Assembly (NCBI RefSeq): GCF_051487185.1
Contig: NZ_JAHVDK010000020.1
Location: 89,455-153,454 of the forward strand
Reading direction: 5' to 3'
Length of the DNA stretch: 64,000 bases
Source of the DNA: Inquilinus limosus_F
GTDB taxonomy: Bacteria > Pseudomonadota > Alphaproteobacteria > DSM-16000 > Inquilinaceae
Shown here: one piece after another, positions 40,664 through 48,828 of the stretch
Layout of the letters: every line of letters starts with the position of its first letter
Position numbering within the stretch: the stretch's first letter is position 1
The notes under the pieces: model-generated
The model's input: only the letters and a program-made list of their open reading frames with translations
What the model was told of the DNA's origin: nothing
The model's database searches: none
Translations under genes and position numbers: made by a program

Positions 40664-40681
40664 GGCTCCAGTAGAGCCATG
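40661..40681. promoter_or_regulatory. inverted repeat over the leader peptide ribosome site
   Basis: Perfect eight-base arms CATGGCTC / GAGCCATG around CAGTA. On the minus-strand RNA the second arm holds the GGAG ribosome site and ATG of the Thr leader peptide, so folding could limit leader translation. Alternatively it is a protein-binding palindrome. Confidence 0.4.
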
Positions 40682-40745
40682 GCCGGCGGGCGGCGTCAAT
40701 CGGCGTGCAACACGAGGGAGGGCTGCCGTGTTGATGCGACGGGAC

Positions 40746-40774
40746 TTGCCGCCGGACCGTTTTCTGACTATATT
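40746..40774 (+). promoter_or_regulatory. sigma-70 promoter of the Xre-RES toxin-antitoxin operon
   Basis: TTGCCG (40746-40751), a 17-bp spacer and TATATT (40769-40774), 54 bp upstream of the antitoxin ATG. Just downstream, GTCTC-AAAC-GAGAT (40776-40789) and a further AGTCTCA form short repeats that are good candidates for the autoregulatory operator. An AGGAAGGAG-type ribosome site follows at 40812-40820. Confidence 0.65.
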
Positions 40775-40827
40775 TGTCTCAAACGAGATAAGAAGTCTCA
40801 ATCAAGATGTGAGGAAGGAGCGGTTCG

Positions 40828-41235
40828 ATGATGGCGCGGGAGGCGGCGGTGGCGCCGCGCGACGCCGAAGGGCGGCTGGCCAAGGCCGGCCTGAGCGCGT
40901 TCTTCAACATCGCCGAGGCCTGGGGGCTGAAGGACGAGGAGAAGCGCGTGCTGCTGGGCCGCCCGTCCAAGGCCACCTTCTACCGCTGGAAGGCCGGCGC
41001 GACCGGCCATCCCTCGGCCGATACGATGGAGCGGGTCTCCTACATCCTCGGCATCTACCGGGCGCTGCAGATCCTGTTCAAGGATGCCAAGCTGGCCGAT
41101 GACTGGGTGCGGCGGCCGAACGCGGCCTCGCCCTTCGGCGGGCGTTCGGCCCTCGACCGCATGCTGTCGGGCAATGTCGCCGACCTGTTCGTGGTCCGCC
41201 GCTACCTGGACGCGGAGCGCGGCGGTTGGGGCTGA
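40828..41235 (+). CDS. MbcA/ParS/Xre-family antitoxin
   Basis: Antitoxin of 135 residues that should bind and inhibit the adjacent RES toxin and repress the operon. The N-terminal part is an Xre-like HTH (FNIAEAWGLKDEEKRVLLGR, then PSKATFYRWKAG). The C-terminal half is the toxin-binding DUF2384 domain (ERVSYILGIYRALQILFKD, then WVRRPN and FGGRSALDRMLSGNVADLF), which is diagnostic of this family. The ribosome site is GAGGAAGGAG. Its 3' end overlaps the toxin start by 10 bp. Confidence 0.9.
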   Translation: MMAREAAVAPRDAEGRLAKAGLSAFFNIAEAWGLKDEEKRVLLGRPSKATFYRWKAGATGHPSADTMERVSYILGIYRALQILFKDAKLADDWVRRPNAASPFGGRSALDRMLSGNVADLFVVRRYLDAERGGWG

Positions 41236-41918
41236 CCATTCCGGTCCACCGGGTGGAATGGCCCGAATGCTGGCGCATCATCCCGAGCCGCTATCCCCCG
41301 ATCGACCTGTTCGAGCGGGTCGCGCCGCCCGCGGATTGGGAGCTGCTGATCGAGCTCGAATCCCGCACCAACGACCGGCTGCGCGATCAGGTCGGGCAGA
41401 TCTCGCTGGTGCCGCTGGAGGAGCGGATGAGTGGTCCGGGCACCAGCTTCATCATGGCGCCCTTCACCCATCTGCATCCGGACGGCAGCCGCTTCACCGA
41501 CGGCACCTATGGCGCCTATTACGGCGCCGCGGCGCTGGAGACGGCGGTGGCGGAGACCAGCTATCACCGCGCCCGCTTCTTCGCGGCGACGGCGACCCCG
41601 GCGACCACGATCGACATGCGCGTCCTGATCAACAGCCTGTCGGGCGACCTGCACGACATCCGCGGCCTGGGCGCCGAACTGACTGGGGTATACGACCCGG
41701 CCGGCTATTCCGCCGGCCAGGCGCTGGGGCGGCGGCTGCACGGCGAGAACTCCTACGGCATCGCCTATGACAGCGTCCGCCACGCCGGCGGGCATTGCGC
41801 CGCCGTGTTCCGGCCACGCAGCGTGCTGACCCCGGTGCTGCAGGAGAGGCACCTGTCCTACCACTGGGACGGCACTAAGATCGCGGCGGTGCACGAGATC
41901 CGGACCCTGCAGGCCTAG
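41226..41918 (+). CDS. RES-domain toxin (NAD+-depleting)
   Basis: Toxin of about 230 residues. The RES domain is visible as CWRIIPSRYPPIDLFERV (conserved Arg), GTYGAYYGAAALETAVAETS (Tyr and Glu) and a C-terminal NSYGIAYDSVRHAGG (Ser). Known RES toxins such as MbcT consume NAD+ by phosphorolysis or hydrolysis and arrest growth. The likely start is TTG 41226, inside the antitoxin gene, giving weaker coupled translation as often seen for toxins; GTG 41253 is an alternative. A G/C hairpin just after the stop may end the operon. Confidence 0.87.
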   Translation: MGLTIPVHRVEWPECWRIIPSRYPPIDLFERVAPPADWELLIELESRTNDRLRDQVGQISLVPLEERMSGPGTSFIMAPFTHLHPDGSRFTDGTYGAYYGAAALETAVAETSYHRARFFAATATPATTIDMRVLINSLSGDLHDIRGLGAELTGVYDPAGYSAGQALGRRLHGENSYGIAYDSVRHAGGHCAAVFRPRSVLTPVLQERHLSYHWDGTKIAAVHEIRTLQA

Positions 41919-42038
41919 GTCCGTCACCCGCCGCATGGCCGCCCTCCGCTTGGCGGGGCTGGGAATATGGCCGCCGTCCACCGATATTGTGGCCCAGTCT
42001 TCACGAGGTCGGTCGCGGCGCGGCCGTCGGGGTATTCG

Positions 42039-42725
42039 ATGCAGGCACCTAACCCGCCGCGGGTCGAGATCCGCACCACCGTCACCATCCCGATCCTGGA
42101 CGGGGCGGCGAAGGGAGTGTTCCACACCTTCAGCGGCTTCGCCGACGGCGGCGAGCATTTCGCCATCGCGCTCGGCCCCGAGGAGCGCGATCTGCCTCTG
42201 GTGCGCGTCCACTCCGAATGCCTGACCGGCGACGTCTTCGGCTCGCAGCGCTGCGATTGCGGCCCGCAGTTGAACGACGCCCTGCATCGCATTGGAAAAG
42301 AAGGCGGTTTCGTCCTCTACCTCCGGCAGGAGGGGCGCGGCATCGGCCTCTACGCCAAGCTCGACGCCTATGTGCTGCAGGACCAGGGGCTCGACACCTA
42401 CGAGGCGAATGAGCGGCTGAACTTCCCGCACGATATGCGCGACTTTACCCCGGCGGCGCAGATGCTGCTGGCGCTCGGGGTCAAGCGGATCCGGCTCCTG
42501 ACCAACAACCCCGACAAGGCGAAGCAGCTCGAGGCCGCCGGGATCGAGATCGCCGAGATCGTGCCGACCGGCGTTTTCGTCACCGAGCACAATATCCAGT
42601 ACCTCGAAGCCAAGGTCAGGAAGCACTCACATCGCATTGATCTGCCGGAGAAATCAGGCCGGGCCGAGGTGCTGCCTTTAACCGTCGGCGCCGCCGCCGC
42701 GCTGCGGCGCCTGGGCAAGCCTTGA
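42039..42725 (+). CDS. ribA: GTP cyclohydrolase II
   Basis: Opens GTP in the first step of riboflavin synthesis. The 228-residue protein has zinc ligands in VRVHSECLTGDVFGSQRCDC (three Cys) and catalytic/nucleotide segments RQEGRGIGLYAKLDAY and LLTNNPDKAKQLEAAGIEI. There is no DHBP synthase domain, so RibB is elsewhere. Start ATG 42039 (MQAPNPP) is preferred over a long upstream extension. It is coupled to ribD by a TTGA overlap. No FMN riboswitch was recognised upstream. Confidence 0.93.
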   Translation: MQAPNPPRVEIRTTVTIPILDGAAKGVFHTFSGFADGGEHFAIALGPEERDLPLVRVHSECLTGDVFGSQRCDCGPQLNDALHRIGKEGGFVLYLRQEGRGIGLYAKLDAYVLQDQGLDTYEANERLNFPHDMRDFTPAAQMLLALGVKRIRLLTNNPDKAKQLEAAGIEIAEIVPTGVFVTEHNIQYLEAKVRKHSHRIDLPEKSGRAEVLPLTVGAAAALRRLGKP

Positions 42726-44047
42726 CCCTGCCGGCCGCGCCTGCCCTGCAGCCGGGCTTCGGTTTCGGCGGCGTCCTCCGCGACACGCTGCCGGAGCCGC
42801 TGCGCGACGCCGCGCCCCTCCCCCGGGTGGCGGGCGAGGACGAAGCCTGGATGCTGGAGACGCTGCGGATCGCGATGACCCATAACGGGCTGTCGGACCC
42901 GAATCCGGTGGTCGGCTGCATCATCGTCCGCGACGGCCGTGTCATCTCGCGCGGCGCCACCGAGCGGATCGGCGAGCGCCATGCCGAACGCGTGGCGGTC
43001 GAGGCAGTGGCCGACCGCTCGGCGTTCCGCGGCGCTACCGCCTATGTCACGCTCGAACCCTGCAGCCATCACGGCCGCCAGCCGCCTTGCGCCGACCTCC
43101 TGGCCTCGCTCGGCCTGGCGCGCTGCGTGGTGGCGCTGCGCGACCCGTTCCCGCTGGTCGACGGCGTCGGCCTGGCCCGGTTGCAGGCAGCCGGCGTCGC
43201 TGTCAGCGTCGGGACCCTGGCGGCGGAGGCCGCGGCCTGGCACGCCCCCTTCCTGCTGCGGCAGCGGCTGGGCCGGCCGCTGGTGGCGGCGAAATGGGCG
43301 CAGACGCTGGACGGCCAGCTCGCCTATGACGACGGCGCCGAGCGCTGGCTGACCGGCAAGGCGGCGCGCGCCCACACCCATTGGCTGCGGCAGAAATACG
43401 ACGCGATCCTGGTCGGCGCTGGCACCGTTCTGGCCGACGACCCGGCCCTGACCGTACGCGACGCCGCCGGCGACCGGCACCGCCATCCGCTGCGCCTGGT
43501 CTACGATCCGAACGGCCGGGCGCTGGCCGCATTGCCCGAACGGCGGGAGCGCTGGAAGGCCGGCCTGCTTTCCGCCGATGCGCCGACAGTGTTCCTGCTG
43601 GGCGCCTCCGCGGCCCGGCAGGCGGCGGCGCTGGAGGCGCTGCTGCCGCCCTCGGCCACAATGCTGCCGCTGCCGGAGGGGCCGCCGGTCGATGCCCTGT
43701 TCGACGCCATGGCCGGCCCGGCCATAGTGGCGCGGCTCGGCCGACCGGTCGGCGCGGTCATGGTCGAAGGGGGACCGCGCCTGCTCGGCCTGCTGCTCGA
43801 AGCGGGGCGGGTCGATCTGGCCCATGTCTTCATCGCGCCGGCGATCGGCGGCGGCGAGCGCAACCGCATCGCCTTCCCGGGCAGCGCCACCCCTGATCAC
43901 ACCCGTGGCACCCGGGACTGGCGGCCGATCGCGACCGCGCCCCTCGGCCCCGATCTTCTGATAGAATACGTGTCCCCGGCCGTGGCGGCGCATCTGGCGC
44001 GGCTTGTCGACGCCAGCGTCATCGAGTCGCCACTTCGCCATGGCTAA
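42722..44047 (+). CDS. ribD: bifunctional pyrimidine deaminase/reductase
   Basis: Second and third steps of riboflavin synthesis. The N-terminal deaminase domain has GERHAERVAVEA (HAE zinc site) and EPCSHHGRQPPCADLL (two Cys). The C-terminal reductase domain begins near PLVAAKWAQTLDGQLA and contains ILVGAGTVLADDPALTVR and VMVEGGPRLLGLLLEAG. It is 441 residues if translation starts at TTG 42722, overlapping the ribA stop; a later ATG at 42851 would remove about 43 residues that precede the conserved domain. Genomic order ribA-ribD supports a riboflavin operon. Confidence 0.9.
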   Translation: MTLPAAPALQPGFGFGGVLRDTLPEPLRDAAPLPRVAGEDEAWMLETLRIAMTHNGLSDPNPVVGCIIVRDGRVISRGATERIGERHAERVAVEAVADRSAFRGATAYVTLEPCSHHGRQPPCADLLASLGLARCVVALRDPFPLVDGVGLARLQAAGVAVSVGTLAAEAAAWHAPFLLRQRLGRPLVAAKWAQTLDGQLAYDDGAERWLTGKAARAHTHWLRQKYDAILVGAGTVLADDPALTVRDAAGDRHRHPLRLVYDPNGRALAALPERRERWKAGLLSADAPTVFLLGASAARQAAALEALLPPSATMLPLPEGPPVDALFDAMAGPAIVARLGRPVGAVMVEGGPRLLGLLLEAGRVDLAHVFIAPAIGGGERNRIAFPGSATPDHTRGTRDWRPIATAPLGPDLLIEYVSPAVAAHLARLVDASVIESPLRHG

Positions 44048-44160
44048 ACGGCCGCGCCCATTGTACCGTGCGCGCCCTGCGGTCCGGCGCGCCGGCCCGT
44101 GCCCGACCATGTCCCGGCCGGGCCAGCCCGAACCGACCGAATTTTGAGAGCTTGCCGTCG

Positions 44161-45774
44161 ATGATGTATTTCGCCCCGTGGAAGAAGGTCACCATCCTGG
44201 TGGTGTGCCTCCTCGGCGTGATCCTGAGCCTGCCGAACCTCCTGCCGCGCAGCACGCTGGACGCACTGCCATCCTGGGTGCCGGCCCGGCAGATGAATCT
44301 CGGCCTCGACCTGAGGGGCGGCTCCTACCTCCTGCTGGAGGTCGATATGAAGGCGGTGATCGACGGCCGCCTCTCCAACATCCAGGATTCGATCCGCAGC
44401 CTGCTGCGGCGCGAGAACATCGCCTATACCGATCTTGCGGTGAACGGCCAGTCGGTCAATTTCACCCTGTCCGACCCCAGCCAGGCCGACCGGGTGCGCA
44501 CCCTCCTGGCCGAGAACCTGTCGACCGGCACCGTCGACCCTCTGGCGGGCGGCCAGCGCGACCTCGACATCAGCGTCGGCGGCGACGGCAAGGCCAGCCT
44601 GGCCCTGACCGAGGTGGGGCTGCGCGACCGCGAGGCCCGGGCGGTCGAGCAGTCGATCGAGATCGTCCGCCGCCGCGTCGACGAGAGCGGCACCCGCGAG
44701 CCGCTGATCTCGCGCCAGGGCACCAGCCGCATCCTGCTGCAGCTGCCGGGCGAGCAGAACCCCGACCGCATCCGCCGCCTGCTGGGCCAGACGGCGAAGA
44801 TGACCTTCCACCTGGTCAACCTGGACTACCAGCCCGGCCAGCCGGTGCCGCCGGACACCGAGGTGCTGCCGATCGAGAACCCGCGGCCCGGTGAGCGGAC
44901 GTCGATCGCGGTGCGCAAGCGGATCGAGGTCGACGGCGCCAACCTGACCGATGCCCGCGCCGGCACCAACCCGCAGACCGGGCAATGGGTGGTGAATTTC
45001 GAGTTCGACAGCGCCGGCGCCCGCCGCTTCGGCCAGGTCACCCAGGCCAATGTCGGCAAGCCCTTCGCCATCGTGCTCGACGACAAGGTTATCACCTATC
45101 CGAACATCAACGAGCCGATCCTGGGCGGCCGCGGCCAGATCAGCGGCAACTTCACCGCCCAGAGCGCCAACGACCTGGCGGTGCTGCTGCGCGCCGGCGC
45201 TTTGCCGGCGCCGCTGACCATCATCGAGGAGCGGACGGTCGGCCCCGACCTGGGCGCCGACGCGATCCAGGCCGGCATCATCGCCGTCGCGGTCGGCTTC
45301 GTCCTGGTGGTCACCTACATGCTGCTGGCTTACGGGCTGTTCGGCCTGTTCGCCAACATCGCCCTGGTCATGAACCTGGTGCTGACCGTGGCGATCCTGT
45401 CGCTCCTGGAGGCGACGCTGACCCTGCCCGGCATCGCCGGCATGCTGCTGACCCTCGGCATGTCGGTCGACGCCAACATCCTGATCAATGAACGATTGTA
45501 CGAGGAGACGAAACGCGGGCGGTCGCCCTTCTCGGCGATGGATGCGGGCTTCAGCCGGGCCTTCGCCACGATCTTCGACGCCAACATCACCTCGCTGATC
45601 AAGATGGCGATCCTGTACTCGCTGACGACGGGCCCGGTGCGCGGCTTCGCCGTCACCACCGGGATCGGCATCTTGACCTCGATGTTCACCGCCGTGGTGC
45701 TGGTGCGGCTGATGATGGTCACCTGGATCCGCCGCAAGCGTCCCACCGTCCTGCCCGTGCTGAGGAAAGCGTGA
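44161..45774 (+). CDS. secD: protein translocase subunit SecD
   Basis: Inner-membrane protein of 537 residues that uses the proton gradient to help pull exported proteins through SecYEG. Helix 1 (KVTILVVCLLGVILSLPNLL) and the SecD signature LGLDLRGGSYLLLEVDM lie at the start. Large periplasmic P1 domain regions follow, with five helices at the C-terminus including DEA-like and LTLGMSVDANILINERLYEE motifs. YajC, usually just upstream, is absent here; ribD takes its place. It overlaps secF by one base. Confidence 0.94.
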   Translation: MMYFAPWKKVTILVVCLLGVILSLPNLLPRSTLDALPSWVPARQMNLGLDLRGGSYLLLEVDMKAVIDGRLSNIQDSIRSLLRRENIAYTDLAVNGQSVNFTLSDPSQADRVRTLLAENLSTGTVDPLAGGQRDLDISVGGDGKASLALTEVGLRDREARAVEQSIEIVRRRVDESGTREPLISRQGTSRILLQLPGEQNPDRIRRLLGQTAKMTFHLVNLDYQPGQPVPPDTEVLPIENPRPGERTSIAVRKRIEVDGANLTDARAGTNPQTGQWVVNFEFDSAGARRFGQVTQANVGKPFAIVLDDKVITYPNINEPILGGRGQISGNFTAQSANDLAVLLRAGALPAPLTIIEERTVGPDLGADAIQAGIIAVAVGFVLVVTYMLLAYGLFGLFANIALVMNLVLTVAILSLLEATLTLPGIAGMLLTLGMSVDANILINERLYEETKRGRSPFSAMDAGFSRAFATIFDANITSLIKMAILYSLTTGPVRGFAVTTGIGILTSMFTAVVLVRLMMVTWIRRKRPTVLPVLRKA

Positions 45775-46733
45775 TGTTCTGGCTCCGTCTCGTCCCGGAC
45801 GACACCAAGATCCCGTTCATGCGGGGCCGCATCGCCGGCCTCGTCGGCTCGGCCTTCCTCAGCATCGCCTCGGTGATCCTGTTCTTCCACCCTGGGCTGA
45901 ACTACGGCGTCGACTTCAAGGGCGGCATCGCCATCCAGATCCAGACGCCGCAGGCGGCGGATTTCGGTCAGCTGCGCACTGCCCTCGACGATCTCGGCCT
46001 GGGCCAGGTGCAGCTGCAGCAATTCGGCTCGCCGAATGACGTGCTGATCCGGATGGAGGCGCAGCCGACCGAACAGCAGCAGCAGTCGGCGGTCGACACG
46101 GTCAAGAAGACGCTGACCGACACAGTGCCGGGCACGCAGATCCGCAGCGTCGATTCCGTCGGCGGCACGGTTTCGGGCGAGCTGTTCCGGAACGGCATGC
46201 TGGCGCTGGGCCTCGCCCTCGTCGCCATGCTGTTCTACATCTGGTTCCGCTTCGAATGGCAGTTCGGCGTCGGCGCCGTGATCACCATGATCCTCGACGT
46301 CACCAAGATGGTCGGGGTCTATGCCGTCACCGGCATGCAGTTCAACCTGACCTCGATCGCGGCGCTGCTGACCATCCTCGGCTATTCGGTCAACGACAAG
46401 GTCGTGGTCTATGACCGGGTGCGCGAGAACCTGCGGCTGTACAAGTCCATGCCGCTGCGGCAGCTGATCGACCTGTCGATCAACCAGACGCTGAACCGCA
46501 CCATCGGCACCTCGCTGGCCACCTTCCTGGCCTGCCTGCCGCTGGCGATCTGGAGCGGCGAGAACCTGCAGCAATTCGCCATCGTCATCCTGATCGGCAT
46601 CGTCGTCGCCACCACCTCCTCGATCTTCATCGCGGCGCCGATCCTGCTGTTCCTCGGCGAGGAGAAGCTGTTCCGCAAGAAGGCCCCGCCGGCGGCTCCG
46701 GCGGATGGCACTCCGGCAGGCAAGGGCGCCTGA
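45774..46733 (+). CDS. secF: protein translocase subunit SecF
   Basis: Partner of SecD in the SecDF translocation motor, 319 residues. It shows the SecF signature NYGVDFKGGIAIQIQ after helix 1, and the C-terminal segments ILGYSVNDKVVVYDRVRENL and LIDLSINQTLNRTIGTSLAT found in all SecF. Start ATG 45774 overlaps the secD stop as TGATG; GTG 45771 is also possible. The unusual Q-rich stretch EQQQQSAV lies in the periplasmic domain. Confidence 0.94.
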   Translation: MFWLRLVPDDTKIPFMRGRIAGLVGSAFLSIASVILFFHPGLNYGVDFKGGIAIQIQTPQAADFGQLRTALDDLGLGQVQLQQFGSPNDVLIRMEAQPTEQQQQSAVDTVKKTLTDTVPGTQIRSVDSVGGTVSGELFRNGMLALGLALVAMLFYIWFRFEWQFGVGAVITMILDVTKMVGVYAVTGMQFNLTSIAALLTILGYSVNDKVVVYDRVRENLRLYKSMPLRQLIDLSINQTLNRTIGTSLATFLACLPLAIWSGENLQQFAIVILIGIVVATTSSIFIAAPILLFLGEEKLFRKKAPPAAPADGTPAGKGA

Positions 46734-46740
46734 GCGGGAG

Positions 46741-47850
46741 ATGGCGGCGGCGCGGCCGATCCTGATCGGCAGCGAGGTCTATCGGCATTCCAGCTACGGG
46801 CCGAGGCATCCGCTTGCCATCCCCCGGGTCTCGACCGCGCTCGACCTGATCAGGGCGCAGGGCTGGCTGGCCGACGGCCAGTACCGCGACGGGCCACTGG
46901 CCGGGACCGAGGCCCTGACCCGGTTCCACCACCCGGACTACGTGACCGCGGTGCAGGACGCTGAGCGCGACCAGGACCTCGATCCGGCGCGCCGGGAGCG
47001 GCACAATCTCGGCGGGGTCGAGAACCCGATCTTCGCCGAGGTGTTCCGCCGGCCTGCCACCGCCTGCGGCTCCTCGCTGCTCGGCGCCGGGCTGGTGGCC
47101 GAAGGGGCGGTGGTCTACAGCCCGGCCGGCGGGCTGCATCACGGCCGGCCCGACCGCGCCTCCGGCTTCTGCTACTTCAACGACCCAGTGCTGGCGATCC
47201 TCGATCTGCTCGACCGCGGCGTCGACCGCATCGCCTATCTCGACGTCGACGCCCATCACGGCGACGGGGTGCAGGACGCCTTCGCCGGCGACGCGCGGGT
47301 GCTGACCGTCTCGGTGCACGAGGCGCGGCGCTGGCCCTTCACCGGCGCGGTCGAGGACCGTGGCGGCGGCAACGCCCGCAACCTGCCGATGCCGCGCGAG
47401 CTGAACGACGACGAGATGGCGGCGGTGCGCGACCGGGCGCTGCTGCCGCTGGTCGAGCGGTTCCGGCCGCAGGTCGCGGTGCTGCAATGCGGCGCCGACG
47501 CGCTGCACGATGACCCGCTCAGCCGCCTGTCGCTGTCCAACCGCGCCCTGTGGGCCGTGGTGGCGGCGGTGCGCGAGGTCGCGCCGCGGCTCCTGGTCCT
47601 GGGGGGAGGGGGGTACAACCCCTGGACCGTCGGCCGCTGCTGGGCCGGGGTATGGGCCGTGCTCAACGGCCTCGATCCGGCCGCGCCGCTGACGCAGGCC
47701 TCAAAGGCGGTGCTGGCCGGCCTGTCCTGGTCGCGCCGTCGCGGCACCCCGCCCCAGCCCGCTTGGTTCGACCGGCTGGACGACCCGCCGCGGCCAGGCC
47801 CGGTGCGGCCGGAGGTCGAGGCCGTGATCCGCGCCGTGATGGACCCCTGA
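46741..47850 (+). CDS. histone-deacetylase-family (AcuC-like) protein deacetylase
   Basis: Zinc hydrolase of 369 residues of the class I/II HDAC fold. The catalytic region is intact: GGLHHGRPDRASGFCYFND (His pair), YLDVDAHHGDGVQDAF (zinc Asp and His), and QCGADALHDDPL (second zinc Asp), followed by LGGGGYNPWTVGRCW with the catalytic Tyr region. Bacterial relatives remove acetyl groups from proteins such as acetyl-CoA synthetase or act on acetylpolyamines. It lies 7 bp after secF and is probably co-transcribed. The physiological substrate is unknown. Confidence 0.88.
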   Translation: MAAARPILIGSEVYRHSSYGPRHPLAIPRVSTALDLIRAQGWLADGQYRDGPLAGTEALTRFHHPDYVTAVQDAERDQDLDPARRERHNLGGVENPIFAEVFRRPATACGSSLLGAGLVAEGAVVYSPAGGLHHGRPDRASGFCYFNDPVLAILDLLDRGVDRIAYLDVDAHHGDGVQDAFAGDARVLTVSVHEARRWPFTGAVEDRGGGNARNLPMPRELNDDEMAAVRDRALLPLVERFRPQVAVLQCGADALHDDPLSRLSLSNRALWAVVAAVREVAPRLLVLGGGGYNPWTVGRCWAGVWAVLNGLDPAAPLTQASKAVLAGLSWSRRRGTPPQPAWFDRLDDPPRPGPVRPEVEAVIRAVMDP

Positions 47851-47864
47851 CAATGGGACGATCG

Positions 47865-48338
47865 ATGAAGACGCTCCTCGCCGCCCTCGCCCTGCTGCTC
47901 TTCGCCGCCGGCCCCGTGCGGGCGCAGGAGGCGCCGCCGGCCCAGGCCAAGGACCTGACCATCGAGACCGCGGCCGGCAAGAGCTTTCACTTCACGGTCG
48001 AACTGGCGCTGACGCCGGAGCAGCAGCAGCGCGGCCTGATGTTCCGCGAGAGCATGGCGCCCGATGCCGGCATGCTGTTCGTGTTCGACCGGGCCGAGCC
48101 GCAGGCCTTCTGGATGAAGAACACGCTGATCCCGCTGGACATGATCTTCATCCGCGCCGACGGCACCATCGCCAACATCGTCGAGAAGGCGGCGCCGCAG
48201 ACCCTGGACCCTCGCAGCTCGGACGGGCCGGCCAAGGCGGTGCTGGAGCTGAACGGCGGCATCGCCCGCTTTCTCGACATCCGGCCGGGCGACCGGGTGG
48301 TCCACCCGCTGATCGCGACGACCCCGTCCAAGGGGTAG
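47865..48338 (+). CDS. DUF192-family exported protein
   Basis: Periplasmic protein of 157 residues. The signal peptide MKTLLAALALLLFAAGPVRA leads a DUF192 domain with its hallmark strings QRGLMFRESM, MLFVFDRAEPQAFWMKNTLI and PLDMIFI. The family forms small beta-barrels of unresolved function, often near cold-shock or RNA genes. An ATG at 47853 is in frame 12 bp upstream, but the one at 47865 gives the cleaner signal peptide. Confidence 0.85.
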   Translation: MKTLLAALALLLFAAGPVRAQEAPPAQAKDLTIETAAGKSFHFTVELALTPEQQQRGLMFRESMAPDAGMLFVFDRAEPQAFWMKNTLIPLDMIFIRADGTIANIVEKAAPQTLDPRSSDGPAKAVLELNGGIARFLDIRPGDRVVHPLIATTPSKG

Positions 48339-48347
48339 AGGTCCGGC

Positions 48348-48653
48348 TCAGCGCGGCTTGGTGGTCTCCTCAGCCGGACCCGGCGGGGGAGGGGTCCAGC
48401 CGCGGCCGGCGGCGATCATGCAGGACTGGCCGTCCGGCCCGGTGTAGATCAGGGTCCAGCTCCGCCCCCGGGGCGCCGTGAACAGCTCGACCCGGCCGCC
48501 GGCATTGGCGGTGCCGGCGCCGGCCGGCGTCTCCTGGAAGGCGCGCGCCAGATAGTCGACCACCACGTCGTGCGGACCGCAGGAGGCCGGTGCCGCCAGG
48601 GCCGGGGCCGTCAGGAGAATGCCGGAGAGCGCGAGGGCAGCCGCGCGGGCCAT
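48348..48653 (-). CDS. small exported protein, unknown
   Basis: Protein of 101 residues with a likely signal peptide (MARAAALALSGILLTAPALA, cleavage after APA). The compact mature part contains two Cys (PASCGPHDVVVDYLARAF and GQSCMIAAG) that could form a disulfide, ending in a proline-rich tail. Pattern VELFTAPRGRSWTLIYTGPD suggests a beta-rich domain seen in small alphaproteobacterial periplasmic proteins. It is divergent from macA and convergent with the DUF192 gene. Confidence 0.6.
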   Translation of the reverse strand: MARAAALALSGILLTAPALAAPASCGPHDVVVDYLARAFQETPAGAGTANAGGRVELFTAPRGRSWTLIYTGPDGQSCMIAAGRGWTPPPPGPAEETTKPR

Positions 48654-48668
48654 GCCTGCCTCGAAAGC

Positions 48669-48741
48669 CGTGTCGGAGAAGGTCGTGTCGGAGTCTGCGG
48701 CCAGGAGGCCGAAGAAACGATATAATCGGCATGCCTCGGCC
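48669..48741 (+). promoter_or_regulatory. promoter and repeats upstream of macA
   Basis: A perfect TATAAT lies at 48721-48726, flanked by an inverted repeat GGCCGA (48707-48712) / TCGGCC (48736-48741). Two direct copies of CGTGTCGGAG (48669-48678 and 48684-48693), 15 bp apart, lie just upstream where the -35 box is poor. This suggests activator-dependent transcription of the efflux operon (inference). Confidence 0.4.
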
Positions 48742-48828
48742 AGACCAGCCGGAGGAGTGCCGACCTTGCGCCGGAAATCGCCGGCCGGGCCGTGAAGGGG
48801 CGACACCATTTGCGGGGCCCGAGGGGGA

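Noticed and set aside
41919..42038. Possible FMN riboswitch upstream of ribA
   Set aside because: The gap is only 120 bp and lacks the conserved FMN-element helices; only a G/C hairpin near the toxin stop was seen.
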